A stretch of 52,525 nucleotides of DNA from Bacteriovorax stolpii (GTDB lineage Bacteria; Bdellovibrionota; Bacteriovoracia; Bacteriovoracales; Bacteriovoracaceae). Location: NCBI GenBank assembly GCA_945860895.1, contig CAMASK010000011.1, positions 1-52,525 of the forward strand. Reading direction: 5' to 3'. Both the position numbers and the translations under genes were made by a program. Below the pieces are notes generated by a model. The model was not told the DNA's origin. It was given only the letters and a program-made list of their open reading frames with translations, and did not search any database. Shown here one piece after another: positions 17,444 through 26,509 of the stretch; position 1 is the stretch's first letter, and every line of letters starts with the position of its first letter.

Positions 17444-18397
17444 TTAATACCTTGGTTTCTTGTCAAAGTGATGTTCAGCTCGAATTTGGCGAATAGTTCC
17501 TGATTCGCTTCTCATAACAACCGAATGAGTTAAGCAGCCCCAGGGCTTGAAGATGACGCCATCTAAAAAGTTTCCGGTTGTAACTCCCGTGGCAGAAAAC
17601 ATTAAATTTCCCTTAGCGAGATCTTGGATTTTGAAAACACGGTTGATATCATCAATGCCCATTTTAAGAGCTCGCTCTACTTCACTTTGATTTCTTGGTT
17701 TTAAAATTCCCTGAAACTCTCCTCCTAAACACTGAAGAGCAGCAGCGGCAATCACTCCTTCCGGGGCTCCACCAATTCCAAATAAAATATCCACACCAGT
17801 ATTTGGCGTTGCCGTTGCAATAGCAGCGGCCACATCACCATCACCAATTAATTGGATACGGGCACCAGCGCGTCTTACTTCTTCAATCAATTCTTTATGC
17901 CGAGGACGATCTAAGATAATTGCCGTTAAATCTGCCACACGGCATTTTTTCACATCGGCCAGTCGTTTTAAATTTTCTGTTGGAGTCTGGCGAATATCCA
18001 GCATGCCTTTGGCCTCACGACCAGCAGCGATTTTTAACATATAAGTATCCGGGGCATGTAGCAGTCCGCCCGCTTCACCAATGGCCATAACTGAAATAGA
18101 GTTTGGTCCACCAATAGAACAAACTGTTGTGCCTTCCAGTGGATCAAGAGCAATTTCTAATTTGATTCCTTTTCCGGTTCCTACTTTCTCCCCAATATAA
18201 AGCATAGGGGCTTCATCTCTTTCCCCTTCGCCTATTACAACAGTAGCATCACACTCGATTGAATCAAGCATCGCTCTCATGGCGTCAACAGCGGCCTGGT
18301 CCGCAGCTTTTTCGTCACCTCGACCCATTAAGCGTGCAGAGGCTATGGCGGCCATTTCTGTTACACGGACAAATTCCATTGCGAGATTTCGATTCAT
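17444..18397 (-). CDS. glpX: Class II fructose-1,6-bisphosphatase
   Basis: GlpX hydrolyses fructose 1,6-bisphosphate to fructose 6-phosphate in gluconeogenesis. The 317 residues match the usual length. Visible signatures are the N-terminal RNLAMEFVRVTEMAAIASAR, GRGDEKAADQAAVDAMR, the metal site VVIGEGERDEAPML, DPLEGTT, and the late GIGGAPEGVIAAAAL. A possible alternative is the closely related sedoheptulose bisphosphatase activity of the same family. It has an AGGGA site before the ATG and is the first gene of the minus-strand group running to yggS. Confidence 0.97.
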   Translation of the reverse strand: MNRNLAMEFVRVTEMAAIASARLMGRGDEKAADQAAVDAMRAMLDSIECDATVVIGEGERDEAPMLYIGEKVGTGKGIKLEIALDPLEGTTVCSIGGPNSISVMAIGEAGGLLHAPDTYMLKIAAGREAKGMLDIRQTPTENLKRLADVKKCRVADLTAIILDRPRHKELIEEVRRAGARIQLIGDGDVAAAIATATPNTGVDILFGIGGAPEGVIAAAALQCLGGEFQGILKPRNQSEVERALKMGIDDINRVFKIQDLAKGNLMFSATGVTTGNFLDGVIFKPWGCLTHSVVMRSESGTIRQIRAEHHFDKKPRY

Positions 18398-18460
18398 GTT
18401 TTAATCCCTGATAGAGTAAATCCAAATCATCATACCTGAATTGGATTGTTCAATGAAGAT

Positions 18461-19177
18461 TTAACTCAATTGACGCACTATAAAGGTGCAAACTTCTGGG
18501 GGAAGCTGATCTTTAGGAATGAATTTGATTAATTCTTTTACGCGGTCAAGTTTTTGACCATCAATATCAGCATCCATTTTAAAGACCCATTCATCTTCAT
18601 TCAGAAGGGGTGAATCAACATTGCGCTTCGACAGAATACGTGCAGTCTTTATTCCTACCCCATCTTCCCATTCAACAAAAACTTCTAAAAAGAGAATCTG
18701 AATTTTAGCAATTTCTCCATCCCCGTGCTGCCAAATGAAAAGCTCTACTGGCCCATCGGCACATAACCAATATTTCAAACGCGGGGGAATCTCAAGACCA
18801 CTATTAACTTTGTGCAATGGTTTAAGATTTTTAACAATTTGTTTGATGTCTAATAAATCCTGAACTTTTTCCAATACTTCTCTTCTCTTATTAAATTCCA
18901 CACCCAAACGATTATCAGTGGACCACTTCACGATGCCAGCTACGTCAAGATTTTTGCCTAACCAGTGTATGCTTCCTTTTACTTGTGAATCTTCTTCAAA
19001 AGCTTGGGAACTCTCTTTCAGTGAGAGCTGCATGCCGGTATGGGAAATATCTTTAATCTCATAAACCCGAGAGTTTTTCTCGGACTTAAACGTTAGATAA
19101 CAAAAAGGAAAACGAGGGAGAATCCTCGTCTCATGTTTTTCAAAATCAGACTTAATTAAATTAAAACGACGTTCCAT
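18461..19177 (-). CDS. PilZ-domain protein (putative c-di-GMP receptor)
   Basis: A 238-residue cytoplasmic protein. The PilZ domain lies at about residues 17-100, with the RxxxR motif as RILPR and the (D/N)xSxxG motif as DISHTG. Together these are the c-di-GMP-binding elements. The C-terminal 130 residues form a second domain of unknown type (LKYWLCADGPVELFIWQHG). Such proteins link c-di-GMP to motility, secretion or regulation. The start has an AGAGGTG site. It is divergent from pgsA. Confidence 0.88.
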   Translation of the reverse strand: MERRFNLIKSDFEKHETRILPRFPFCYLTFKSEKNSRVYEIKDISHTGMQLSLKESSQAFEEDSQVKGSIHWLGKNLDVAGIVKWSTDNRLGVEFNKRREVLEKVQDLLDIKQIVKNLKPLHKVNSGLEIPPRLKYWLCADGPVELFIWQHGDGEIAKIQILFLEVFVEWEDGVGIKTARILSKRNVDSPLLNEDEWVFKMDADIDGQKLDRVKELIKFIPKDQLPPEVCTFIVRQLS

Positions 19178-19292
19178 TAATCACCTCTTAATTCACTTAT
19201 TGTAGGTGGTTAGGGTAATTTTATCCAACATGGGAAAAGGTTTCTTTTTTTTGCTGCTTGAAGCGTTACTGTCTGGTAAATTGATGAGAATG

Positions 19293-19943
19293 GAACGAAA
19301 TGATTATGATCTTGAAATCGACAATCTTCCCAATCGATTAACCTTCTTCAGAATGTTAATGATTCCAGTGGTAGTGCTGACTCTTTACTTTTGTAAAGAT
19401 ACTCCCACTTTTTTACTTCCTTATGAAGGCTGGTTAGGTCGCATCGCATGCTGGATTTTTGTCATGGCCAGCATTACGGATTTTTTAGATGGATGGATTG
19501 CAAGACGAAGAAATATCGTCACTGTCTTTGGGTCTTTTTTAGATCCTATTGCTGATAAATTTTTAGTCGTTTCTGCTTTAATCATGCTTCTAGCTTTGGA
19601 TCGGGTTCATCCCATTGTGGTGATCATCCTGGTTTTGCGGGAAATGTATATGACATCGTTGAGACTTCTGGCACTGACTGAAGAAGTTGATGTGCCGGTA
19701 AGTTCAATGGGAAAATGGAAGACGGGAACTCAAATGGTGGCAACACCTATGCTAATGATTTATGATGATTTTCTGGGAATCAATCTTACACTCATTGGAA
19801 CAATTCTTATTTATGTATCGGCTTTTCTGTCATTATGGTCTGCTCTTCTCTACTCTATTAGCATGATCAAAAAACTTCAGGAGAAGCGTGCTGAAAAACG
19901 TCGTGCCAAGAAAGAACAAAAGCAGCACCGAGATCATACATGA
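19293..19943 (+). CDS. pgsA: CDP-diacylglycerol-glycerol-3-phosphate 3-phosphatidyltransferase
   Basis: PgsA makes phosphatidylglycerol phosphate from CDP-diacylglycerol and glycerol-3-phosphate in the inner membrane. The full CDP-alcohol phosphotransferase signature DxxDGxxAR-x8-GxxxDxxxD is present as D64, D67, G68, A71, R72, G81, D85 and D89, with four or five membrane segments around it. The start is chosen at 19293 because it gives the usual family N-terminus NLPNRLTFFRM. The frame is open to a GTG at 19206, which would add a hydrophobic stretch without a good ribosome binding site. The end overlaps serB by an ATGA. The C-terminus is very basic (KKLQEKRAEKRRAKKEQKQ). Confidence 0.95.
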   Translation, partial: ERNDYDLEIDNLPNRLTFFRMLMIPVVVLTLYFCKDTPTFLLPYEGWLGRIACWIFVMASITDFLDGWIARRRNIVTVFGSFLDPIADKFLVVSALIMLLALDRVHPIVVIILVLREMYMTSLRLLALTEEVDVPVSSMGKWKTGTQMVATPMLMIYDDFLGINLTLIGTILIYVSAFLSLWSALLYSISMIKKLQEKRAEKRRAKKEQKQHRDHT

Positions 19944-20821
19944 TCAATGAATATGTTGTGGTTTGTGTCAGTTCACAGGCCATTCCAGAATCTTTTGAAG
20001 TCGCTATTAGAAAAATCTTTCATGATTTTAAAATCGAAATTCAGAACATAAAGAGAAATCAATCATTAAGATATTTCACCCAAAGTTCAGATCTCAATCT
20101 TGAACTTTTAAATTCATCCCTCATGTATTTGTCTTCTTTGCACCAAATTGACATTGCCTTTATGCCAAAGTCACTTTTCGAAACGAAAAAGAAATTAGTC
20201 GTTTTTGATATGGACTCTACCCTCATTACTGCCGAAGTCATTGATGAAATAGCCCTCAAGCATGGTGTAGGTGATCAGGTAAAACTTATCACTCTCAGGG
20301 CCATGAATGGAGAATTGGATTTTACCCAATCATTAACAGAACGAGTCGCCCTACTTAAAGGCTTTCCAGAAAAGTACATGGTGGAAATTCTCAAAAATCT
20401 CACTTTCACTCCTGGCACTCAGGAATTTATCCAGAAATTAAAATTAGGGGGAATAAAAACGGCTATCGCATCTGGTGGTTTTGAATATTTTGCCAATGAT
20501 ATTAAAAATAAATTACAGATGGATTATGTATTCGCTAATAAGCTGCAATTTTCTTCCCACATTTTAACTGGAAAAGTTGAAGGAAGCATCATAGATGCTA
20601 AGGCCAAAGAAAATATAGTCGTGAAGCTGGCACAATCTGAAAATTTAAACCTAGATCAGGTGGTGGCCATTGGAGATGGTGCGAACGACATTCCCATGCT
20701 TTTAAAGGCGGGACTTGGTATTGCGATTCATGCCAAAGAGAAAGTTCAGAAATCGGCTAGATTTCGCATCAATTTTGGTCCAATGACCAGTGCTCTAAGC
20801 TATATGAATCTGGATAACTAA
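19940..20821 (+). CDS. serB: Phosphoserine phosphatase
   Basis: SerB releases serine from O-phosphoserine, the last step of serine synthesis. The 293 residues hold an N-terminal ACT-like region (about 1-80) and a HAD-type hydrolase. The nucleophile motif is VFDMDSTLI with D90 and D92, followed by ALKHGVGDQV, the motif II segment AIASGGF and the motif IV segment IGDGANDIPML. The final NFGPMTSALSYM is also family-typical. It overlaps pgsA by 4 bases and leads straight into the LRR gene, so the three form one operon. Confidence 0.96.
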   Translation: MINEYVVVCVSSQAIPESFEVAIRKIFHDFKIEIQNIKRNQSLRYFTQSSDLNLELLNSSLMYLSSLHQIDIAFMPKSLFETKKKLVVFDMDSTLITAEVIDEIALKHGVGDQVKLITLRAMNGELDFTQSLTERVALLKGFPEKYMVEILKNLTFTPGTQEFIQKLKLGGIKTAIASGGFEYFANDIKNKLQMDYVFANKLQFSSHILTGKVEGSIIDAKAKENIVVKLAQSENLNLDQVVAIGDGANDIPMLLKAGLGIAIHAKEKVQKSARFRINFGPMTSALSYMNLDN

Positions 20822-20822
20822 A

Positions 20823-21437
20823 ATGAAATTATATAAGAATCTGACTACCGCACTCAAAGAGCGGGACAAAGTGACTGCCATAAAAATTGTAATTAAAGAT
20901 CAAAAATTCCCTTTAGAACTTTTGGAATTGCCTTATCTAGAAGAAGCTTATCTTGAGGGAGAATGTGAGGATTTTCCCGATCATATAAGTGGTTGGAAAA
21001 ATCTTAAAATTCTCTCAATCAAATGGGATCATTTCAAAGGGGATCTCTCTGCAATATTTTCTCTGCCTAAAATTGAAAATTTTAAGATAATCGAAACACC
21101 TCTAAAGACTTTCCTTTTACCCTTAGGCACTATTGCCGCCCCCCTGAAGCATTTGACCGTGAAAAGTTGTAATCTGGAAAAGCTACCGGAAGAAATTTCC
21201 ATGTTAGTTCATCTGAATGAAATGCATCTTCCTGGAAATAAGTTAACGGCTTTGCCCTTTTCTTTTCAAGAGTTGAAAAAACTAAAGCGCCTTAATCTTG
21301 ATAGCAATCAATTCACGCAATTCCCAGATGCCGTAAAAAAAATGCCTCACCTGGGACACCTATCAATTGATGGCAATAATTTCTCTGAAGAGGAGAAAGC
21401 TCGGATACAAAGAGAATTTCACATCTCTCCCAATTAA
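20823..21437 (+). CDS. Leucine-rich-repeat protein
   Basis: A 204-residue protein with about seven LRR units in the central and C-terminal part: LKILSIKWDHFKG, LKHLTVKSCNLEKLPEEI, LNEMHLPGNKLTALP, LKRLNLDSNQFTQFP, LGHLSIDGNNF. There is no signal peptide, so it is probably cytoplasmic. LRR arcs bind proteins; the partner is unknown. It begins 1 base after serB and ends by overlapping the convergent pseudogene by 4 bases. Confidence 0.85.
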   Translation: MKLYKNLTTALKERDKVTAIKIVIKDQKFPLELLELPYLEEAYLEGECEDFPDHISGWKNLKILSIKWDHFKGDLSAIFSLPKIENFKIIETPLKTFLLPLGTIAAPLKHLTVKSCNLEKLPEEISMLVHLNEMHLPGNKLTALPFSFQELKKLKRLNLDSNQFTQFPDAVKKMPHLGHLSIDGNNFSEEEKARIQREFHISPN

Positions 21438-21854
21438 AACTTTTTAGACTCACCATGATCCAGTACTTCAAAATTGGTGACTCCGGTCTTTTTCAATCTT
21501 TCCACCGGCTCATTAATTGGTTCATCTGTTAATTGAAAAGTTCCGAAATGCATGCCTAAAGAAAAATTCGATTCTAAGTCTTTATGGGCCAATAAAGCTT
21601 CTTCTGGATTCATGTGATCAATTTTCATGAAATATTGTGGTTCATAAGAACCAATTGGCAAAAAGGAGAGAATGCTTTGGCCAAGGGCCGGGTTTAGAGG
21701 AAAGTTTCCATTTGAGAAAATCGTAAAGATTATTGGTGTTGTTTTTCTCTGGATTAAAAAACTTCTTACCATCATAGTGATCAGATTTTGGATACTCACT
21801 GGCCTGTGTAAGAGAGTTCATGAGTATCCAAACCATAGTTAAATACCACTTCAT
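21434..21854 (-). pseudogene. MBL-fold metallohydrolase (NAPE-PLD-like) remnant with internal deletion and frameshift
   Basis: The two ends of a known family are present in different frames. The N-terminal part reads SEYPKSDHYDGKKFFNP...LYDFLKWKLSSKPGPWPK and matches the start of bacterial NAPE-PLD-like metallo-beta-lactamase-fold hydrolases, after a signal-like leader. From about 21680 the other frame reads FLPIGSYEPQYFMKIDHMNP and ends GMHFGTFQLTDEPINEP, the C-terminal end of the same family. About 200 residues between them, including the HxHxDH metal site, are missing. No active enzyme can be made. The ATG overlaps the ClpB stop (TAATG), so the ancestral gene was coupled to clpB. Confidence 0.85.
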
Positions 21855-24244
21855 TACTGATGAAGCTCTACTACCTGCTCAGTACCTGTATCGATTACCA
21901 TTTCATGACCATTCCAGCTCATAAACAAATCTCCTTCGTGTAGATTCCCTTCAAGGATCTTTTTAGAAAGTGGACGAGTCACTAAGCGCTGAAACACTCC
22001 ATTAAGTGGACGCGCTCCATAGAGATAATCAAAACCTTGCTCGGAAAGAGTTTCATAAGCATTATGGTCAAGACGCAATTGAACTTTTTTCATTTTCAAT
22101 CTTTCATTCAAAAACTTCAACTGCTTATCAATCAACTGTTTCATGATAGATTTATCCAATGGATTAAAAGTAAGAACAGCGTCGATTCTTCCCAGTACTT
22201 CAGGTTTAAAATCTTCTTTAGGATTTTTGGTATTGGAAGTCATCATGATGATCGTATTTTTGAAATTGATGACTCTTCCCTTATTGTCAGTCAGGCGAGC
22301 GTCATCCAGAATCTGAAGGAGTATGTCTGAAAAATCCGGATGCGCTTTTTCGATTTCATCAAACAAAACCACGCTGTAAGGTTTTCTTCTGACAGCTTCA
22401 GTTAAGATACCACTCTCTTCATAACCAACGTATCCAGCAGGGGCGCCAATGAGTTTTGCCACTGAATGTTTTTCTGAAAATTCAGAAAGATCGAAGCGCA
22501 GAATATTATCTTCATTCTCAAATAAATATTGGGTCAAGGCTTTGGCCGTTTCTGTTTTACCCACGCCGGTTGGACCCAACAGTAGAAAAGATCCCAGAGG
22601 ACGAGTCTCATCTGAAAGACCTGCATAACTTGCAATGAGAGTTTCTGCAATTTCATGCAAGGCTTCGGGCTGACCGAAGACCCGTTTATTCAAAAAATCT
22701 TCAAGATTTAGAATTGCATCTTGTTTTGATTTAAGAATTTTCTCTACAGGGATTCCCGTCTGACGGGAAATGATTTCAGCAATATGTTTTTTACCAAGAA
22801 CCCAATCATGCTGAAAAGATTCAAGCTCTTTTTGAGTTTGTGGAATTAACATATATTTGATTTTAGAAGCCTCTTCATAGTTTTGATTTCTTTCCGCTGT
22901 TTCAAGTTCAAATTGAAGTCGATCAATGCGGTTCTTTATTTCAGAAACTTTTTTAAGTGAGCCAACTTCTTTTTCCCAGTTCTTTTTACCTTCGTTAAAA
23001 CGAACTTCAAGACCTTCAATTTCTTTTTTTAGATCTTTATTATCTTTTTCCATCTGGGCATAAATTTTCTTCGATCTAAGCTCTGCTTCAAGCTCCACTA
23101 ATTTGGAAGGCATGGCCTCTGCAGATAGTTTAAGTGCTGAGGAAGCCTCATCCAATAAGTCGATGGCCTTATCTGGAAGATTTTTATCAGTGATGTACTG
23201 ATCCGATAAGAAGACGGCATTATAAACAGCATCATCTGAGATTTTAATCCCATGATGGGCCTCCATCTTTGATCTCACACCCATGAGAATTTCAACTGCG
23301 TCTTCCTTACTCGGCTCATGCACCGGCACACTTCTAAAACGTCGCTCTAATGCAGCATCATTTAAAATATATTTTTGGTACTCATCAAAAGTAGTGGCAC
23401 CAATGCAGTGGAGTTCTCCACGTGCCAGAGCTGGCTTTAAAAGATTGGCAGCATCCATGGCGCCATCCGTGCGCCCGGCCCCCACAAGCTGGTGTAATTC
23501 ATCAATGAACAGCACCACTTCTCCAGACTTTGATTTTACAAATTTCAGAAGGTTTTGAATTCTTTCTTCAAAATCTCCCCGGTATTTTGTGCCCGCCATC
23601 AAGGATCCCATTTCCAGGGAATAAACGGTCTTATTTTTTAAAACATCCGGCACATTACCTTTAACGATTTGCTCAGCGAGTCCTTCAATAATGGCAGTTT
23701 TACCCACACCTGCTGACCCTACAAGAACAGGATTATTTTTTGATCGACGGCCGAGAATTTCAATCACGGAGCGGATCTCTTTAGTTCTTCCAATCACCGG
23801 ATCTAATTTCCCTTTTTGAGCAAGTTCATTCAGATTGATTAAGAAGGCTGGCACTTCTGTTTCTTCGGCAGGATCAGCAAATTTTTGATAATCCACTTTA
23901 AGGAGCGCAAACATTTGCGGCAAATACTTAAGTAGATGTCTTTCACTAACTTCAGCCTTCCCCTGTTGAGCAGAGTCACTCGAAGCAAGTGTAATCCATT
24001 CCTGAAATTTTGAAGAAGTTCGGATGTTTTCAATATTGATCTGCCCAGTTGTCTTGGGTAACTTATTAACCAGCTCCTCAACTTCTTTTTGATTTTCCTT
24101 CATGGCCTTTGAGGCATAAGAAGACTTATTCATGATGAGTCCCAGAAGCAAATGCTCTGGCGCTAATTCAGTATTTTTTCGCTTAAAAGCTTCGGACTGC
24201 GCAATATCCAGAGCTCCTAAAACTACTTGATCGAATTTATTCAT
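21854..24244 (-). CDS. clpB: ClpB-type AAA+ disaggregase (short form)
   Basis: A 796-residue double-AAA+ chaperone. An N-domain (1-120) is followed by AAA1 with Walker A GSAGVGKT (176-183) and Walker B VVLFIDE (243-249). A coiled-coil middle domain spans about 368-478. AAA2 has Walker A GPTGVGKT (557-564), a Walker B-like [11 protein letters not shown] and the sensor MMTSNTKN. The segment after MMTSN is short and has no IGF-type ClpP loop, so it should be a disaggregase working with DnaK and not a protease subunit. ClpB is usually near 860 residues; the N-domain and middle domain are both shorter. It is placed as ClpB, with ClpA/ClpC less likely. It lies 57 bases after the Rsm22 gene. Confidence 0.85.
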   Translation of the reverse strand: MNKFDQVVLGALDIAQSEAFKRKNTELAPEHLLLGLIMNKSSYASKAMKENQKEVEELVNKLPKTTGQINIENIRTSSKFQEWITLASSDSAQQGKAEVSERHLLKYLPQMFALLKVDYQKFADPAEETEVPAFLINLNELAQKGKLDPVIGRTKEIRSVIEILGRRSKNNPVLVGSAGVGKTAIIEGLAEQIVKGNVPDVLKNKTVYSLEMGSLMAGTKYRGDFEERIQNLLKFVKSKSGEVVLFIDELHQLVGAGRTDGAMDAANLLKPALARGELHCIGATTFDEYQKYILNDAALERRFRSVPVHEPSKEDAVEILMGVRSKMEAHHGIKISDDAVYNAVFLSDQYITDKNLPDKAIDLLDEASSALKLSAEAMPSKLVELEAELRSKKIYAQMEKDNKDLKKEIEGLEVRFNEGKKNWEKEVGSLKKVSEIKNRIDRLQFELETAERNQNYEEASKIKYMLIPQTQKELESFQHDWVLGKKHIAEIISRQTGIPVEKILKSKQDAILNLEDFLNKRVFGQPEALHEIAETLIASYAGLSDETRPLGSFLLLGPTGVGKTETAKALTQYLFENEDNILRFDLSEFSEKHSVAKLIGAPAGYVGYEESGILTEAVRRKPYSVVLFDEIEKAHPDFSDILLQILDDARLTDNKGRVINFKNTIIMMTSNTKNPKEDFKPEVLGRIDAVLTFNPLDKSIMKQLIDKQLKFLNERLKMKKVQLRLDHNAYETLSEQGFDYLYGARPLNGVFQRLVTRPLSKKILEGNLHEGDLFMSWNGHEMVIDTGTEQVVELHQ

Positions 24245-24301
24245 TTAATACCTCTTTGAATAAGTCTCTTTAATTTAAAGATGGGAATGGGCCCCACAAT
24301 G

Positions 24302-25324
24302 TCAAGATTTGGTCGTCAGTTTTATCTTTACGCGCTTCCTGTTCTCCATCATCTTTTCGACAACTTCTACAAATACAGGGGCCCCTGCTAAAGTCTTCTC
24401 AAGAGCGTTTAAGGCAGGCTTATCCAAGCCTCTTTTCATTATCTGATAATGCTCAGCCTTATTCAATTCGCAGGTCTGCCATTCAAAGCTAAATTTTGTT
24501 TCCGGCAAGACGCGAATGAGTCTCACCTCAGCATTCTTGGATTTAATTTTTTTACTATAAGCATGAACGATCAATGGGAGAAGACTTCGGTCTTTTTTCG
24601 CCATTTGGGACAAGCGCTCTAGTTCTGGGTCTTGCTTTACTTGGATAAATTGATGACACCAATCCTCATCCGATCCCTTCAAGGGACAATCAGAGGCATT
24701 GGGACAAGGATACAAAACATTATAATTTTGACTAAGCAGTAAGCTGCGAATTTTAAGCATCTCTGGAAAAAATGTCTTTGTGCCAGGTTCAATAAATAAA
24801 ATATGATCCGGTTCAATCTCATTAATGTAGCGACTCACAAGTTCTGCACCCATTTCATTCGCTGAATGACCCAATAGCAGGAATTTTTCTTTATGAGGAT
24901 TGATCCGACTATTAATTGCCTGGATAAGCGGCTCATTGGGATAGAGACCGTCCCAAATTTTTTTTGCCTGCTCTCTCATTAATGTTGATGTTTCAATTTG
25001 AATAACTTCTGTAGAATGACCAAGCCATTCTCTGAAGGCAAGAGAAAATGTTCCTGGACCGGCCCCCAGATCAATCAAAGTACAATTTTTTAATTTTTCT
25101 AACCACTCACCTGGCATCCACTGAAAAACAGCTTCAAGCTTTGGCATATTTGTTGTGAGATAAAAAGCTGTATAGGCAGAAGTAAGTCTTTCATCTTTTA
25201 AGTAATCAGAAAGCCTTTCTCTTTTTTGGGTGAACTTCAGAGAAAGCTCTTCAATTGCCTTGATGAGCTCATGCTCATTTTTAAATTGATAGAGAAGATA
25301 AGGCATGAGTGAATGAAGCTGCAT
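24302..25324 (-). CDS. Rsm22-type small-subunit ribosome methyltransferase-like protein
   Basis: A 340-residue class I SAM-dependent methyltransferase of the Rsm22/METTL17 family. The SAM motif I is LIDLGAGPGTFSL (about residue 84-96). The LFIEPGTK segment and the Cys-rich YPCPNASDCPLKGSDEDWC motif with HQF after it are characteristic; in mitochondrial homologues such cysteines bind an iron-sulfur cluster. Three cysteines lie in this motif and another appears later (TCELN). The role, inferred from the family, is assembly of the small ribosomal subunit. It is followed by clpB on the same strand. Confidence 0.85.
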   Translation of the reverse strand: MQLHSLMPYLLYQFKNEHELIKAIEELSLKFTQKRERLSDYLKDERLTSAYTAFYLTTNMPKLEAVFQWMPGEWLEKLKNCTLIDLGAGPGTFSLAFREWLGHSTEVIQIETSTLMREQAKKIWDGLYPNEPLIQAINSRINPHKEKFLLLGHSANEMGAELVSRYINEIEPDHILFIEPGTKTFFPEMLKIRSLLLSQNYNVLYPCPNASDCPLKGSDEDWCHQFIQVKQDPELERLSQMAKKDRSLLPLIVHAYSKKIKSKNAEVRLIRVLPETKFSFEWQTCELNKAEHYQIMKRGLDKPALNALEKTLAGAPVFVEVVEKMMENRKRVKIKLTTKS

Positions 25325-25401
25325 GGGTCCCCTGAAAATACATTAATAGAAACATTATCAATGTTTTTCTTCGCCCTGCCTAACCAATATTAAATGAGAT
25401 T

Positions 25402-25731
25402 TTAGAGACAGGTTGCTTGAGAATCCAGAACACTTCTATCAAAATCCACTTCCAGGCAGTGTTTTTTCCTACGTGAATGGCTTTTTTTCATGTCTATTAT
25501 CAATTCTTCACATTCCCACTCCTGGAGCATAATTACCCCTTCTCCAAGTTCACCAAAAAGTAAGCCCTGGATAAAACTCTGACAATCCAATGCCACTTTT
25601 TGATTAAAGGACGTTTTTAAGTCATATCTTTTATAGAAATCAGGCGAGCGAGACATGTAAGAAACTTGAATTTGATCAGCGCAAGCTTCATATAGCGTAA
25701 AAATTAAAATCATTGCAACTACCACTTTCAT
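25402..25731 (-). CDS. Small secreted Cys-containing protein
   Basis: A 109-residue protein. The start is taken as the second ATG (25731) because GGAG lies 6 bases before it. The leader MKVVVAMILIFTLYEACA can be cut before DQ; the Cys in it could alternatively serve as a weak lipobox. The mature part has several further Cys residues (DCQSF, EWECEE, KHCLEV, ATCL), so disulfides are likely in the periplasm. No family was recognised. Confidence 0.65.
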   Translation of the reverse strand: MKVVVAMILIFTLYEACADQIQVSYMSRSPDFYKRYDLKTSFNQKVALDCQSFIQGLLFGELGEGVIMLQEWECEELIIDMKKSHSRRKKHCLEVDFDRSVLDSQATCL

Positions 25732-25752
25732 AATCATCTCCAGGATGATTAT

Positions 25753-25890
25753 TTATCGGCAGTTGCAGCACCCTTCATCAATGGTCTGTCCTCCTTGAGT
25801 CATTTGGCATTTCTTGCCTAGCTTTTTATTTTTTTCCTTACTAACAAGCTCAACTTTGGTGAGTTCAAGGGCGGGAGTCTCCAGCTTGAA
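25753..25890 (-). other. Out-of-frame continuation of the secretin-like gene
   Basis: Read one base further on than the 181-aa gene, this stretch codes KLETPALELTKVELVSKEKN and then a Cys-rich end GKKCQ...DEGCCNCR to a TAA at 25753. KLETP followed by a strand is what follows the N1 domain in secretins (LDxPPxQV). There is no start codon of its own between the upstream stop in this frame and the coding part, so it looks like the displaced C-terminus of the preceding gene. Confidence 0.6.
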
Positions 25891-26410
25891 GAATAGGCAA
25901 GATTTTTAAAATGGACGATGCCCTATCAATAATGATGATGGCCCCACTCTTCAAATTAATAATTCTACCAAAGCGTGAAACTAATGGATGAAGACTCTTA
26001 CTTAGCGCTTCTGAATTAATGCCCTTCTGAGTCTGATAAATGAGATGAATAGGATCTTGAGTTTTTGGTATCGCCGGTGTTTTCGACTTTGAGGCTTGAA
26101 ATGTAGGCAAATTAGGATGATCAAGAAGTTCATTCGCTGGAATAATTTTAAACACCTTGCTCACATTGGTAGGGATGATAACAAAATCAAAGACGGCCAG
26201 GGCCTCGGACAGAACTTTGCCTGCATCGGATTTATTTAAAATCATTTCGACATTCAATTCATGCTTATCGTTGAACATCTTTTCCGGGTAAATGTACTTC
26301 AATCCTGTAAGGGCAGTGGCCTCACTTACACAATCCATCAATCGTTTACACGTATTTGCCCGGGCTTTGAGACTCATCAGCACTATGATTAAACTGAGGT
26401 ATTTTTTCAT
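25865..26410 (-). CDS. Stand-alone secretin N0/N1-domain protein, probably frameshifted
   Basis: A 181-residue exported protein: signal peptide MKKYLSLIIVLMSLKARA, then CKRLMDC. Residues 30-95 look like the N0/STN domain of secretins (ALTGLKYIYPEKM, NVEMILNKSDAGKVLSEAL, FDFVIIP). After a Pro/Lys linker, residues 120-175 look like an N1 (KH-like) module (HLIYQTQKGINSEALSKSL, SGAIIIIDRASSILKILPIL). No secretin barrel follows. The reading frame ends in AGDSRP, but a shift of one base gives a sensible 37-residue continuation to 25753, so the intact protein would be about 218 residues. Either the gene is decaying or the base call is wrong. In function it may cap or assist a type II/IV-type secretin coded elsewhere. 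Confidence 0.7.
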   Translation of the reverse strand: MKKYLSLIIVLMSLKARANTCKRLMDCVSEATALTGLKYIYPEKMFNDKHELNVEMILNKSDAGKVLSEALAVFDFVIIPTNVSKVFKIIPANELLDHPNLPTFQASKSKTPAIPKTQDPIHLIYQTQKGINSEALSKSLHPLVSRFGRIINLKSGAIIIIDRASSILKILPILQAGDSRP

Positions 26411-26481
26411 TCACACAATTTAAACCCTTGAGTGAGTCTCGGTAAGGAGCATGGCAATTAAGGCAACGCAAATCTTATGTT

Positions 26482-26506
26482 AAAAAAAGCACCTAGTGGG
26501 GCTTTT
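26482..26506 (-). terminator. Intrinsic terminator after gltA
   Basis: On the minus strand AAAAGC-C-CC, loop ACTA, GG-T-GCTTTT with one mismatch in the stem, running into a T run (26482-26488). It lies just behind the gltA stop. Confidence 0.65.
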
Positions 26507-26509
26507 GAA

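Noticed and set aside
19206-19292. N-terminal extension of PgsA from the GTG at 19206
   Set aside because: There is no ribosome binding site, and the family N-terminus NLPNRLTFFRM begins soon after the ATG at 19293.
21854-24244. ClpA protease subunit
   Set aside because: The coiled-coil middle domain and the missing IGF-type ClpP loop favour ClpB.
24267-24281. AT-rich palindrome (CTTTAATTTAAAG) before clpB as a heat-shock operator
   Set aside because: It does not match the CIRCE element or a sigma-32 promoter, and short AT palindromes are expected by chance here.
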